Positions 43,786 to 52,963 of a DNA stretch of 64,000 nucleotides are shown in pieces. Made by a program: the position numbers and the translations under genes. Numbering within the stretch: position 1 is the first letter of the stretch; each line of letters begins with the position of its first letter. Origin of the DNA: Amycolatopsis sp. WQ 127309 (GTDB lineage Bacteria > Actinomycetota > Actinomycetes > Mycobacteriales > Pseudonocardiaceae); NCBI RefSeq assembly GCF_023023025.1, contig NZ_CP095481.1, positions 11,069,455 to 11,133,454 on the forward strand. Reading direction: 5' to 3'. Below the pieces are notes generated by a model. It was not told where the DNA came from. It searched no databases and was given only the letters and a program-made list of their open reading frames with translations.

Positions 43786-43898
43786 GATCCGCTCCGGTGC
43801 TTGGTGGCGAGTTCGGCGAGGGCGGGAAGCGCCCCGGGGTGCGGGAAGAGCCGCGGCGAGCGGCTCGGGTGGCGGACGGGCGCGAAGAGAACTCGCAT
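43782..43898 (-). CDS. Small 38-codon ORF coupled to the condensation-methyltransferase gene
   Basis: The ATG at 43898 follows a strong GGAGGAG ribosome binding site. The product begins MRVLFAPVRHPSRSPRLFPH and ends KHRSGS, and the TGA overlaps the next GTG in a GTGA. It may be a translational lead-in for the large gene, a small protein, or the remains of a glycosyltransferase start: MRVLFAPVRHPS resembles MRVMIATVPHPS at 24254. I recognise no family. The downstream gene has only a weak ribosome binding site of its own, so coupling through this ORF is plausible. Confidence 0.5.
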   Translation of the reverse strand: MRVLFAPVRHPSRSPRLFPHPGALPALAELATKHRSGS

Positions 43899-43974
43899 GC
43901 GTGGCTCCTCCTGCAGGGCTTTCGTGCGGTCAGTCCAGCACCGGGACGTCCACCCGGACGTCTCCTGGTGTGCG

Positions 43975-44949
43975 TCAGGCGGCTTCGACGGTGGCCCGCA
44001 ACGCCTCGTTCAGGTCGGCCGCCGGGCGCCAGCCCGTGCGCGCCCGGAAGGCGCCGGCGTCGATGACCACGCTGCGCAGGTCGGTCTCCGACACCACGCC
44101 GGGCGGCTCGACCGACACGACCGGCACCGGCTCGGTCCCGGTCCGCTCGGCGGCGAGCGCGGCGATCGTGCGGAACACGTCGCCGAGCGGCGCGCCGACG
44201 CCGGTGCCGATCAGCCAGTGCCGCCCGGCCAGCGCGTCGGCGTGGTCCAGCGCGGCGACGATGGCGCTCGCGGCGTCGCGCACGTACAGCAGGTCGCGTT
44301 GCACCGTCCCGTCGTGCCACATCGTGATCGGTTCGCCGGCGAGCGCGCGGCGCGCCATGAAGGTGAGCACCCCGGAGTCCAGCGCGCCGGTGACGGGGCT
44401 GTGCCCGAACGCCGTCGGCAGGCGCAGCGACACACCCCGGACGACGCCCGCCGCGCCGGCCGCCAGCAGCAGCTGCTCGGCGGCGAGCTTCTGCCGGTCG
44501 AACGGGATCTCCGGCAGGTCGGCCTCGGTGCCGTCGAGCCGGGTCCGCGGCGGCACCCCGACCTGGGACGTCGATCCGGTGTAGACGACGACCGGCGCGG
44601 GTTTGCCGGGGTCCCGGCGTTCCCGCAGCACGTCGAGCAGATCGCGCAGCACGCCGACGTTCACGCGCTCGCCGGCCGCCTCGGCGCCGGGCTCGCGCCA
44701 GCCGGAGGTGCGGGCGACCAGGTGGACGATCGCGTCCGCGCCGGCCACCGCGTCGGCGAGTTCCTCGCGGACGGTCAGGTCGGCGGTGCGGATCTCGACG
44801 TCGGCGGCGCCGCCGGCCGGCACGACGCTGCGGGTGCGACCCACCGCGCGCAGCCGGATGGGCCGCTCGGCGAGCGCCGCGGTCACCACCGAGCCGATGA
44901 AGCCGGACGCGCCGAGCACGGCGACGAGTGGACGTTCTGGCTCGGTCAT
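43975..44949 (-). CDS. NDP-4-keto-deoxysugar reductase-like protein (extended SDR) with altered active site
   Basis: This 324-residue protein has the Rossmann motif GASGFIGS and the shape of 4-ketoreductases of deoxysugar pathways (VHLVARTSGW, VVYTGSTSQVGV, LPTAFGHSPVTGAL, DLLYVRDAASAIVAALDHAD). It would reduce C4 of the dTDP-sugar using NAD(P)H. The usual catalytic YxxxK reads FDRQK (PEIPFDRQKLAAEQ), so the Tyr is Phe. Either the enzyme uses another proton donor or it has changed function. The ATG at 44949 has GAGGAG upstream. It heads the leftward operon and is divergent from the sugar operon at 45145. Confidence 0.82.
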   Translation of the reverse strand: MTEPERPLVAVLGASGFIGSVVTAALAERPIRLRAVGRTRSVVPAGGAADVEIRTADLTVREELADAVAGADAIVHLVARTSGWREPGAEAAGERVNVGVLRDLLDVLRERRDPGKPAPVVVYTGSTSQVGVPPRTRLDGTEADLPEIPFDRQKLAAEQLLLAAGAAGVVRGVSLRLPTAFGHSPVTGALDSGVLTFMARRALAGEPITMWHDGTVQRDLLYVRDAASAIVAALDHADALAGRHWLIGTGVGAPLGDVFRTIAALAAERTGTEPVPVVSVEPPGVVSETDLRSVVIDAGAFRARTGWRPAADLNEALRATVEAA

Positions 44950-45144
44950 GGGGATCGCTCCTCTTCTCGGGCAGATGCCACCACCCTTCTTCCCGGCGCT
45001 GTCCCGGGCATCTCCGGAGTTGCGCTGTCGCGAGAAGTCGTTGCCGTGGACGAAAGGCAAGTCGGGAGATGCCCGCCGAACACCGGCGAGTTCACTGTGT
45101 GTACAGGAAGTTCTCCTCCGTAACGGCGACTAAGGGACGGGCTA
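44950..45144. promoter_or_regulatory. Divergent promoter region of the two biosynthetic operons
   Basis: This 195-bp region separates the leftward scaffold operon from the rightward sugar operon and should hold both main promoters of the cluster. GTGTGTACAGGAAG around 45098 is the most AT-relaxed part. An AAGGGACGG ribosome binding site precedes ATG 45145. I could not assign -10/-35 boxes. Confidence 0.5.
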
Positions 45145-47541
45145 ATGAAGGCTCTGGTGCTGCCGGGCGGCTGGGACGACTGGCGACACCCGCTCGATCG
45201 GTCCACGCCCGCCCAGCTCGTCCGGATCGCCAACAAGCCCCTGCTCGACTACGTCCTGGAGACCGTCCGGAACATCGGGGTGAGCGACATCGGGATCGTC
45301 ATCGACGACCGCGAGTCGCAGAACTTCGGCGCGGTCGGCGACGGCGTGCGCGTGCTCCCCCACGACGGTCCACCCGGGATCCTGCCGGCCCTCGCCGCGG
45401 CCCGGGACTTCCTCGACGGTGACGACTTCCTGCTGTACTCCGGCGCGAACCTGCTCGCCGACGGCCTCGGCGCGGCGGCCGCGGAGTTCCGCTCCACCCG
45501 GCCGGTGGCGCAGCTGCTCGTGCACAAGGTGCCGGACCCGAGCGCGTTCGCCGTGGCCGAAGTGGGCGACAACGGCCTCGTGCGCTGCCTGCCGGAGTAC
45601 CTCGCGGACGCCGGCGGCGACGGCCTGGCCGTCATCGGCGCGTACTTCTTCACCGCCGGGATCCACGCCGCCGCCGCGGCCGTCTCCGCCGCCGCCGGCG
45701 ACGCGGCCGAGCCCGGCATCATCGACGTGGTCCGCTGGTTGCACGAGCGGGGCGTCGAAGTCGGCGCGCAGGAGTACTTCGGCTTCTGGCGGGCCGTCGA
45801 GTCCCCGGACGCGGTGCTCGAGTGCAACCGGCACCTGCTCGGCGAACTGCACCGTGACGTCGCCGGTGCCGTCGACGCCGAGACGAAGCTGGTCGGCCCG
45901 GTCGTGGTCGAGCGCGGGGCGCGGGTGGTCCGGTCCCGGATCGTCGGGCCGGCGATCGTCGGCGCCCACACCGTCGTGGCCGAAAGCGAGATCGGCCCGA
46001 ACACCGCGGTCGGCGAGGACTGCGTGATCCACGCGGCCACGCTCACGGACTCGATCGTGCTCGACGGCGCGTCGGTCCGGGGCACCGCCCTGAACGACTC
46101 CGTCGTCGGCCGCTTCGCCCGGATCGTGCCGCCCGGCGAGCGCGCCGCGGCGCCGGTCCGGCTCGAGCCCCGCGAGGACCGGTCGCTGCCCGACCGGCTC
46201 GCCCGCTCCGCCGCGGCGAAGCACGGCGACCACCTGCACGACACCGCCGACGTCACCGGCTGGCTCGCCGGTCGCGCGCGGGCCCACCGCTACCAGGTGG
46301 ACCGGATCCCGTTCACCGAGCTGGACGGCTGGTCCACGCACCCCGAGACCGGCAACCTCGCGCACCGCAGCGGGAAGTTCTTCACCATCGAGGGGCTCGA
46401 CGTCACGGTGGACGGCGGCTCGCCGAGCTCCTACCGGCACTGGCAGCAGCCGATCATCGTGCAGCCCGAGGTGGGCATCCTCGGCATCCTCGTCAAGGAG
46501 TTCGACGGCGTCCTGCACTGCCTGCTGCAGGCGAAGATGGAGCCGGGCAACCCGAACCCGCTGCAGCTCTCGCCGACCGTGCAGGCCACGCACAGCAACT
46601 ACACCGGCGTGCACAAGGGCGCCTCGGTGCCCTACCTCGAGTACTTCCTCGATCCCGGGCGCGGCAAGGTGATCGCGGACGTGCTGCAGTCCGAGCACGG
46701 CTCCTGGTTCTCCCGCAAGGTGAACCGGAACATGATCATCGAGGTCGACGAGGACGTCCCCGCGCGCGAGGACTTCTGCTGGCTGACCCTCGGCCAGGTC
46801 GGCGACCTGCTGTGGCAGGACAACGTGATCAACATGGACACCCGCACCGTCCTGGCCTGCACCCCGGCGAACGTGGCCGAGGACGGCGCGCTGCACTCCG
46901 ACGCCGACGTGCTCTCGTGGTTCACCGCGGAGCGGTCCCGCTACGACGTGCACGCCCGGCACATCCCGCTCAACGACGTCGTCGACTGGACGAGCGACGA
47001 GTGGACGGTCAAGCACGAGCGGGACTGGTACTTCCGGGTCGTCGCCGTGTCCGTGCGGGCCGACAGCCGGGAGGTCACCCAGTGGAGCCAGCCGTTGCTC
47101 GAACCCGTCCACTTCGGACTCACCGCGTTCGTGCTGCGCCACTTCGCCGGCGTGCCGCACCTGCTGGTGCACGCGCGGGCCGAGGGCGGGTTCCGCAACG
47201 GCGTCGAGATGGGGCCGACGGTGCAGTGCACCCCGCAGTACCACCCACTCGACGGGTCGTCCCGGTCGCGGTTCCTCAACCTGGTCCTCGACGCCGCACC
47301 GGAACGCGTCCGCTACACCTCGGTGCAGTCCGAGGAAGGCGGTCGCCTGCTCAACGCGGAGAACCGCTACCTCATCGTCGAGGCCGACGAAGCACAGGCG
47401 CCGCTGGAGCCGCCGGAGGGCTACCAGTGGGTGACGCCGAACCAGCTCAGCTCGCTGATGCGGCACGGCCACTACGTGAACATCCAGGCGCGCACGCTGC
47501 TGGCGGCCATCAACACCGGGGCCGTGCGCCTCTTCGACTGA
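45145..47541 (+). CDS. Fusion of a nucleotidyltransferase-like domain with an NDP-hexose 2,3-dehydratase
   Basis: This 798-residue protein has an RmlA-like N-terminal half (1-225 plus beta-helix repeats to about 335; MKALVLPGG, then ANKPLLDYVLETVRNIGVSD). Residues about 345-798 are a complete NDP-hexose 2,3-dehydratase of the EvaA/TylX3 type, with its two repeats (VEPEVGILGILVKEF-like IIVQPEVGILGI, LQLSPTVQATHSNY; MGPTVQCTPQYHP). The dehydratase removes the C2 hydroxyl at the start of 2,6-dideoxysugar synthesis. In the N-terminal part the nucleotide-binding GGxGTRLxP loop is replaced by GGWDDWRHP, so transferase activity is doubtful. The fusion joins an early and a middle step of one sugar pathway. 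The gene opens the rightward operon. Confidence 0.88.
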   Translation: MKALVLPGGWDDWRHPLDRSTPAQLVRIANKPLLDYVLETVRNIGVSDIGIVIDDRESQNFGAVGDGVRVLPHDGPPGILPALAAARDFLDGDDFLLYSGANLLADGLGAAAAEFRSTRPVAQLLVHKVPDPSAFAVAEVGDNGLVRCLPEYLADAGGDGLAVIGAYFFTAGIHAAAAAVSAAAGDAAEPGIIDVVRWLHERGVEVGAQEYFGFWRAVESPDAVLECNRHLLGELHRDVAGAVDAETKLVGPVVVERGARVVRSRIVGPAIVGAHTVVAESEIGPNTAVGEDCVIHAATLTDSIVLDGASVRGTALNDSVVGRFARIVPPGERAAAPVRLEPREDRSLPDRLARSAAAKHGDHLHDTADVTGWLAGRARAHRYQVDRIPFTELDGWSTHPETGNLAHRSGKFFTIEGLDVTVDGGSPSSYRHWQQPIIVQPEVGILGILVKEFDGVLHCLLQAKMEPGNPNPLQLSPTVQATHSNYTGVHKGASVPYLEYFLDPGRGKVIADVLQSEHGSWFSRKVNRNMIIEVDEDVPAREDFCWLTLGQVGDLLWQDNVINMDTRTVLACTPANVAEDGALHSDADVLSWFTAERSRYDVHARHIPLNDVVDWTSDEWTVKHERDWYFRVVAVSVRADSREVTQWSQPLLEPVHFGLTAFVLRHFAGVPHLLVHARAEGGFRNGVEMGPTVQCTPQYHPLDGSSRSRFLNLVLDAAPERVRYTSVQSEEGGRLLNAENRYLIVEADEAQAPLEPPEGYQWVTPNQLSSLMRHGHYVNIQARTLLAAINTGAVRLFD

Positions 47542-47575
47542 GCGCGGACCGCGCACAAGGAGCTGTGGGGACGAC

Positions 47576-48856
47576 ATGCTGACCGAAACCGTGATCCACC
47601 GGGCATCCGGCGCGCTCTACCAGCCGGTCACCGAGGAGGGGCGCGCGCTGCTCGACCTGATCGACGAGCACCTCCCGGCCGTGCGAGCCGGTGCGGCGGA
47701 CCACGACCGCGCGGGCACGCTGCCGGTCGACGTCATCGAGGCGTACGGCCGCAACGGCGTGCTGGGCGGCACGGTGCCGGCCGAGCTGGGCGGCCTCGGG
47801 GTGCGCAGCCTCTACGACGTCGCCGTCGCGCTGAGCCGGGTCGCCGAGGCGGACGCGTCGACGGCCCTCGTGCTGCACGCCCAGTTCAGCCGCGGCCTGA
47901 CCTTCCAGTACGAGTGGAAGCACGGTTCGCCGGCGGCCCAGCAGCTGGCCGCGCAGGTGCTGAAGCTGATGGCCGCGGGCGATCCGGTGTGCGGCGGGGT
48001 GAAGGACCACCACTCGGGGGTCACCACGCTGACCCGGGCCGGATCGGGCGAGGGCTGGGTGCTCAACGGCCGCAAGACGCTGGTGACCATGGCCGGCATC
48101 GCCAAGCACGTGATCGTCTCCGCCGAGACGCGGGTCGAGGGCGAGCCGCACCGGCTGGCCGCGCCGGTGCTGGCCGCGGACACCCCGGGGATGACGATCA
48201 TCGACAACTGGGACGGCCTCGGCATGCGGGCGTCCGGCACCGTGGACATCGTCTTCGAGAACTGCCTGCTGCCGGACGAGAACGTGCTGCTGCGCGGGGT
48301 CGTCGGGACGCGCAGCGACGTGGGGCTCGCCGGGCAGACGGTCAGCTCCTGCGCGAACCTCGGGGTCTACGTCGGGGTCGCCCAGGCCGCCCGCGACATC
48401 GCGGTGGCGGCCGTGGCGCGCCGGAAGGGCACCCCGGCCGCGGCGGTCCGCACGCTCGTCGCCGAGATCGACACGCGGCTCTACAGCGTCCGCGCCACCG
48501 TCGGCTCCGCACTGGCCAACGCGGACATCGCGAACGTGGACCTCAGCGGGGACCTCGACGAGCGGGGCCGGCTCATGATGCTCCCGTTCCAGTACGCCAA
48601 GCAGCACGTCAACAAGGTGGTGCCGGACATCGTCGGCGACTGCCTCACGCTGACCGGCGGCGCCTCGTTCACCGCGGGGCACCCGCTCGCCCGGCTCTAC
48701 CGCGACGCCCGCGCCGGCTGCTTCATGCAGCCCTACACCTACCCGGACGCCGTCGACTACCTCAGCGCGCAGGCCCTCGGGCTCGATCACGACAGCAACT
48801 ACATGAACGTCCGGGCCGCACGGTCCGCGGAGGCGACGAAGAAGGAGCTCACGTGA
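47576..48856 (+). CDS. Flavin-dependent nitrososynthase / aminosugar N-oxygenase (KijD3/ORF36/DnmZ type)
   Basis: This 426-residue protein has an acyl-CoA dehydrogenase fold. Its long central block ([57 protein letters not shown]) and tail ([26 protein letters not shown]) are those of the aminosugar N-oxygenases of evernimicin, kijanimicin and rubradirin pathways. These oxidise a dTDP-3-amino-2,3,6-trideoxysugar to the nitroso sugar with FMN/FAD and O2. The aminotransferase that makes the amine overlaps it downstream in a GTGA. This gene is the strongest marker that the cluster makes a nitro/nitroso or N-oxygenated sugar. Confidence 0.85.
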   Translation: MLTETVIHRASGALYQPVTEEGRALLDLIDEHLPAVRAGAADHDRAGTLPVDVIEAYGRNGVLGGTVPAELGGLGVRSLYDVAVALSRVAEADASTALVLHAQFSRGLTFQYEWKHGSPAAQQLAAQVLKLMAAGDPVCGGVKDHHSGVTTLTRAGSGEGWVLNGRKTLVTMAGIAKHVIVSAETRVEGEPHRLAAPVLAADTPGMTIIDNWDGLGMRASGTVDIVFENCLLPDENVLLRGVVGTRSDVGLAGQTVSSCANLGVYVGVAQAARDIAVAAVARRKGTPAAAVRTLVAEIDTRLYSVRATVGSALANADIANVDLSGDLDERGRLMMLPFQYAKQHVNKVVPDIVGDCLTLTGGASFTAGHPLARLYRDARAGCFMQPYTYPDAVDYLSAQALGLDHDSNYMNVRAARSAEATKKELT

Positions 48857-49965
48857 CGACTCGGGTCTGGGACTACCTGCTGGAATACGAGATGGAGAAG
48901 GCCGAACTGATCGACGCGGTCACGACGGTCTTCGAGTCGGGTCAGCTCGTGCTCGGGCCGAGCGTGAGCGGGTTCGAGGCGGAGTTCGCCGACTACCACG
49001 GCGGCGGGCTCTGCGCGGGCGTCGACAACGGGACCAACGCGGTGAAGCTCGGGCTGCAGGCCCTCGGCGTCGGCCCGGGTGACGAGGTGATCACCGTGTC
49101 CAACACGGCGGCCCCGACCGTCCTCGCCATCGACGGAGCCGGCGCGACACCGGTGTTCGTGGACATCAGGGAAGAGGACTTCCTGATGGACGTCGGGCAG
49201 GTCGCGGCCGCGATCACGCCGCGCACCAAGGCTTTGCTGCCGGTGCACCTCTACGGCCAGTGCGCCGACATGGCCCCGCTGCGCCGGCTGGCCGACGAGC
49301 ACGGCCTGGTGCTGCTCGAAGACTGCGCACAGGCGCACGGCGCGCGCCACCACGGCCGCCCGGCCGGGACCATGGGCGACGCGGCCGCGTTCTCCTTCTA
49401 CCCCACCAAGGTCCTCGGCGGGTACGGCGACGGCGGCGCGGTGCTCACCAGTGACTCCACAGTGGACGAAAACCTGCGCCGGCTGCGCTACTACGGCATG
49501 GAGAAGCAGTACTACGTGGTCGGCACGCCGGGCCACAACTGCCGCCTCGACGAGCTGCAGGCCGAGATCCTGCGCCGCAAGCTGCGCCGCCTCGACGACT
49601 ACGTGGCGGCCCGGCGGGCGATCGCCGACCGCTACGCCGAAGGACTCGGCGACCTCCCCGGCCTGCGGCTGCCGGTCACCGCGCCCGGCAACGAGCACGT
49701 CTACTACGTCTACGTCGTGCGCCACCCGCAGCGCGACACGATCATCGAACGGCTGGCCGCCTACGACATCGCGCTCAACATCAGCTACCCGTGGCCGGTG
49801 CACACGATGACCGGGTTCGCCCACCTCGGTTACGCCACCGGCTCGCTGCCGGTCACCGAACGGCTCGCCGGCGAGATCTTCTCGCTGCCCATGTACCCGT
49901 CGCTGCCCGAATACACCCAGGACAAGGTGATCGGCGCGCTCCGCGACGTGATCGCGGACCTCTGA
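48853..49965 (+). CDS. PLP-dependent sugar 3-aminotransferase (DegT/DnrJ/EryC1 family)
   Basis: This 370-residue protein starts at GTG 48853 in a GTGA overlap. It has [19 protein letters not shown] near the cofactor phosphate, [14 protein letters not shown], the Asp in [11 protein letters not shown] and the Schiff-base Lys in [16 protein letters not shown]. The family transfers an amino group to keto sugars; in company with a 2,3-dehydratase, a C-methyltransferase and a nitrososynthase this is the C3 aminotransferase (EvaB-type role). It would act after the 2,3-dehydratase and before C-methylation and N-oxidation. Confidence 0.92.
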   Translation: MTTRVWDYLLEYEMEKAELIDAVTTVFESGQLVLGPSVSGFEAEFADYHGGGLCAGVDNGTNAVKLGLQALGVGPGDEVITVSNTAAPTVLAIDGAGATPVFVDIREEDFLMDVGQVAAAITPRTKALLPVHLYGQCADMAPLRRLADEHGLVLLEDCAQAHGARHHGRPAGTMGDAAAFSFYPTKVLGGYGDGGAVLTSDSTVDENLRRLRYYGMEKQYYVVGTPGHNCRLDELQAEILRRKLRRLDDYVAARRAIADRYAEGLGDLPGLRLPVTAPGNEHVYYVYVVRHPQRDTIIERLAAYDIALNISYPWPVHTMTGFAHLGYATGSLPVTERLAGEIFSLPMYPSLPEYTQDKVIGALRDVIADL

Positions 49966-50002
49966 GCCGCGCCATCGAACGAACGACGAGGAGGATTACC
50001 CC

Positions 50003-51250
50003 GTGACCGATCGGGACAGCGTTACCCCATCCGACGTCAGCTGCCGGGTGTGCGGCGGCCAGGTCGAGGAGTTCCTCGACCTGGGCAGCCAGCCCGTATC
50101 CCAGCGCTTCCGCACTCCGGAGGACACCTCCGGCGAGTTCTTCTTCCGGCTCGCCGTCGGCCACTGCACGACGTGCACGATGGTGCAGCTGGTCGAGGAG
50201 GTGCCGCGGGAGGAGATGTTCCACGAGGACTACCCGTTCACCTCGTCCGGCTCGCGGTACATGACCGAGTACTTCAGCGGCGTGGCCCGGGACTTCCTGG
50301 AGACCGAGCTGGCCGGCGACGACCCGTTCATCGTCGAGATCGGCAGCAACGACGGCGTCATGCTCGGGACCATCCGGGACGCCGGCGTCCGCCACCTCGG
50401 CTTCGAGCCGTCCGGTCACCCGGCCGAGATGGCCAGGGCGGCCGGCATCCGGGTGCGCGGCGACTTCTTCGAGGAGTCGACGGCCCGGGAGACGGCCGCG
50501 GCCGACGGGCCGGCCGACGTCATCTACTCGGCCAACACGATCTGCCACATCCCCTACCTGGACTCGATCTTCCGCGGCGTGGACGCGTTGCTCGCGCCGA
50601 ACGGCGTGTTCGTCTTCGAGGACCCCTACCTCGGCGACATCGTCGCGAAGCGGTCGTTCGACCAGATCTACGACGAGCACTTCTACCTCTTCTCCGCGCG
50701 CTCGGTGCGGGCCGCGGCGAACCGGTTCGGTTTCGACCTCGTGGACGTGCGGCGGCTGCCGGTGCACGGCGGCGAGGTGCGCTACACGATCGCCCGGCTC
50801 GGCGCCCGCACGCCGTCGGCGGCGGTCGAGGCGCTGCTGGCGGAGGAGGCCGAGCGTGAGCTCACGTCCCCGGCGACGTTGCAGACGTTCGCCGAGGGCG
50901 TGCTGGAGATCCGGACCGCCCTCGTGGCGAAGCTGACCGAGCTGCGCGCCGCGGGCGCGCGCGTGGTCGGCTACGGCGCGACCGCGAAGAGCGCCACGGT
51001 GCTCAACTTCTGCGGCATCGGGCCGGACCTGGTCGAGTACATCAGCGACTCGACGGACGCGAAGCAGGGGCTCGTCACGCCGGGGCAGCGCATCCCGGTG
51101 CGGCCGCCGTCGGACTTCGCCGAGAACCGGCCCGACTACGCGCTGCTGTTCGCGTGGAACCACGCCGAGGAGATCATGGCCAAGGAGCAGGAGTTCGTCG
51201 CGGACGGCGGCAAGTGGCTGCTGTACGTGCCGGACGTGCACGTGGTCTGA
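50003..51250 (+). CDS. NDP-sugar C-3-methyltransferase (EvaC/TylC3/KijD1 family)
   Basis: The GTG at 50003 has AGGAGG upstream. The 415-residue protein begins with the zinc-binding CRVCGG and CTTC pairs of the family, then the SAM motif VEIGSNDGVMLGTI, the catalytic region FEDPYLGDIVAKRSFDQIYDEHFYLFS with Glu-His, and the C-terminal GYGATAKSATVLNFCGIG domain. It methylates C3 of the 3-amino-4-keto sugar, giving the branched carbon found in evernitrose, kijanose and vancosamine-like sugars. It ends the rightward operon; a strong hairpin follows. Confidence 0.92.
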   Translation: MTDRDSVTPSDVSCRVCGGQVEEFLDLGSQPVSQRFRTPEDTSGEFFFRLAVGHCTTCTMVQLVEEVPREEMFHEDYPFTSSGSRYMTEYFSGVARDFLETELAGDDPFIVEIGSNDGVMLGTIRDAGVRHLGFEPSGHPAEMARAAGIRVRGDFFEESTARETAAADGPADVIYSANTICHIPYLDSIFRGVDALLAPNGVFVFEDPYLGDIVAKRSFDQIYDEHFYLFSARSVRAAANRFGFDLVDVRRLPVHGGEVRYTIARLGARTPSAAVEALLAEEAERELTSPATLQTFAEGVLEIRTALVAKLTELRAAGARVVGYGATAKSATVLNFCGIGPDLVEYISDSTDAKQGLVTPGQRIPVRPPSDFAENRPDYALLFAWNHAEEIMAKEQEFVADGGKWLLYVPDVHVV

Positions 51251-51274
51251 TCCGGAAACGGTTCGGCACCAAGA

Positions 51275-51316
51275 AAAGACCGGCCGGCCCACTCGGGCCG
51301 GCCGGTCTTTCTTTGC
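51275..51316. terminator. Hairpin terminator at the end of the sugar operon
   Basis: AAGACCGGCCGGCCC and its complement pair around ACTCGG and are followed by TTTCTTTG. It lies between convergent genes and should act on both strands. Confidence 0.8.
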
Positions 51317-51330
51317 TGTGGTGCGGGACT

Positions 51331-52857
51331 TCAGCCGATGGCGCGGTCGAAGTGGAAGAAGCGGTGCGGGTCGTAGCGCCGCTTGACCGCGACCAGCTTC
51401 GGGTAGTTCTCGGCGTAGTAGGCGGCCTGCCAGTTCGGGAGCGCCGGGTCGATGAAGTTCTGGTAGCTCTCACCGAGGGAGTGCCGGTCCAGCGCGGCGA
51501 AGCCGCCGGTGAGCCACTGCTCGCCGGCCGCGGCGTCCTCGGCGACGTAGTTCGCGTTGTTCAGCGAAACCGAGTAGCCGCACAGCATTCGGCTGTTCCG
51601 GTGGACGTAGGCGGTCGCGCGCCGGTCCGGGACGCCGGCCTGGCCGCCGAGGGTCTCGAAGTACAGCATCTTGAACTGCCCGGGGCGCGGGTCGGCCTCG
51701 TAGGCCGCGAGCACCGCGTCCACCGAGGGCACCGGACCGCCGAACATCCGGTTGCGGGTGCGGTAGAAGTTCGTCCGCGGCATCTGCCCCGCGGACGAGT
51801 AGCCGACCCGGTGGCACTGGTCGGTGGTCAGCTGGCTGCAGCCGTACCACTCCAGCATCGCGTCACGGGGGGCCTTCTGGCCCACGACGCGGGCGGTCGG
51901 TGCGACCCCGACCTGCGCGACGAGGGTGTCGAGCAGGCTCTCGAGCGCGGCCTGGGTGCCGAACCACGCGCCGTAGGCGACCACCGCCGAGGGCACGGCC
52001 GCGGCGTCGGGGGTGTAGACCGACAGCGAGGCGGCGAGGTCCCACGGCGCGCCGATCGCCCACGGCTGCCAGGTCTCGATGACCTGCTTCGCCACGTCGA
52101 TCGGCCAGGCGACGGTGTAGTTGACCATCGAGGTGACCGGCACGGGCGCGAGCTCGTAGCTCGTGATCACCCCGTAGTTGCCGCCGCCGTTGCCGCGCAG
52201 GGCCCAGAACAGGTCGGGGTTCTCCTGCTGGGACGCGCGCACCTTCCGGCCGTCGGCCAGCACGACGTCGGCGCCGACCATCCGGTCGGCGCCGAGGCCC
52301 GCCTTGCGGGTCAGCATCCCGATCCCGCCGCCCTGCAGGAAACCGCCGACCCCGACCGTCGCGCACTGGCCGCCGGCGAGCATGAGCCCGCGCGGGGACA
52401 GCGCCGCGAGCGCATCGATCTGCTGCGTGCCCGAGCCGACGGTGACGGTGGCGCCGTTGACCTGGATTCTGTTCATCCGGGAGACGTCCAGGATGACCCC
52501 GGTCGTGTTCGAGTAGCCGCCGAAGCTGTGCCCGCCACTGCGCGGGACCAGGTGCAGCGCGTTGTCCCCGGCGAAGCGCAGGACCGTCGCCACGTCGGCG
52601 CTCGACTCGCAGTACGCGACCGCCTGCGGCCGGATCGCGTCGAACTGCGAGCTCGCCCCCACGCGAGCCCGGTCGTAGTCCGCTTCACCCGGCAGGACCA
52701 CGTCGCCCGCGACGTGGCGACGCAACGCCTTCCAGTCGATCGCCCGGCCGCGACCGGACGACACCGCGCCGCTCGCGGCCGCGGCCGCGGTCGTGCCGAG
52801 CACCGCGGCCGCGCCGGCACCTACGCCCAGTCGTAGGAAGTCCCGACGGTTTGGCAT
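51331..52857 (-). CDS. Tat-exported berberine-bridge-enzyme-like FAD oxidase (bicovalent flavin)
   Basis: This 508-residue protein begins MPNRRDFLRLGVGAGAAAVL, a twin-arginine signal ending near residue 30. The FAD fold has RSGGHSFGGYS with the flavin-linking His and GGQCATVGVGGFLQGGGIG with the second linking Cys, so the FAD is bound at two points. The C terminus has NWQAAYYAENYPKLVAVKRRYDPHRFFHF, the usual BBE ending. Such exported oxidases often perform the last oxidation of an antibiotic or inactivate it outside the cell. The gene is convergent with the sugar operon and differs from the cytosolic oxidase at 34230, which lacks the Cys and the signal. Confidence 0.9.
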   Translation of the reverse strand: MPNRRDFLRLGVGAGAAAVLGTTAAAAASGAVSSGRGRAIDWKALRRHVAGDVVLPGEADYDRARVGASSQFDAIRPQAVAYCESSADVATVLRFAGDNALHLVPRSGGHSFGGYSNTTGVILDVSRMNRIQVNGATVTVGSGTQQIDALAALSPRGLMLAGGQCATVGVGGFLQGGGIGMLTRKAGLGADRMVGADVVLADGRKVRASQQENPDLFWALRGNGGGNYGVITSYELAPVPVTSMVNYTVAWPIDVAKQVIETWQPWAIGAPWDLAASLSVYTPDAAAVPSAVVAYGAWFGTQAALESLLDTLVAQVGVAPTARVVGQKAPRDAMLEWYGCSQLTTDQCHRVGYSSAGQMPRTNFYRTRNRMFGGPVPSVDAVLAAYEADPRPGQFKMLYFETLGGQAGVPDRRATAYVHRNSRMLCGYSVSLNNANYVAEDAAAGEQWLTGGFAALDRHSLGESYQNFIDPALPNWQAAYYAENYPKLVAVKRRYDPHRFFHFDRAIG

Positions 52858-52963
52858 GTTGTTCCTCGTCTCGTACTCGTTGTGACCGTGTGGATTCGTT
52901 CCCCGTGCGCCCCGCGCTGGGACGTCGCTGGAACGGCTCCGGCCCGAGTACGCCGAGGGGTGG

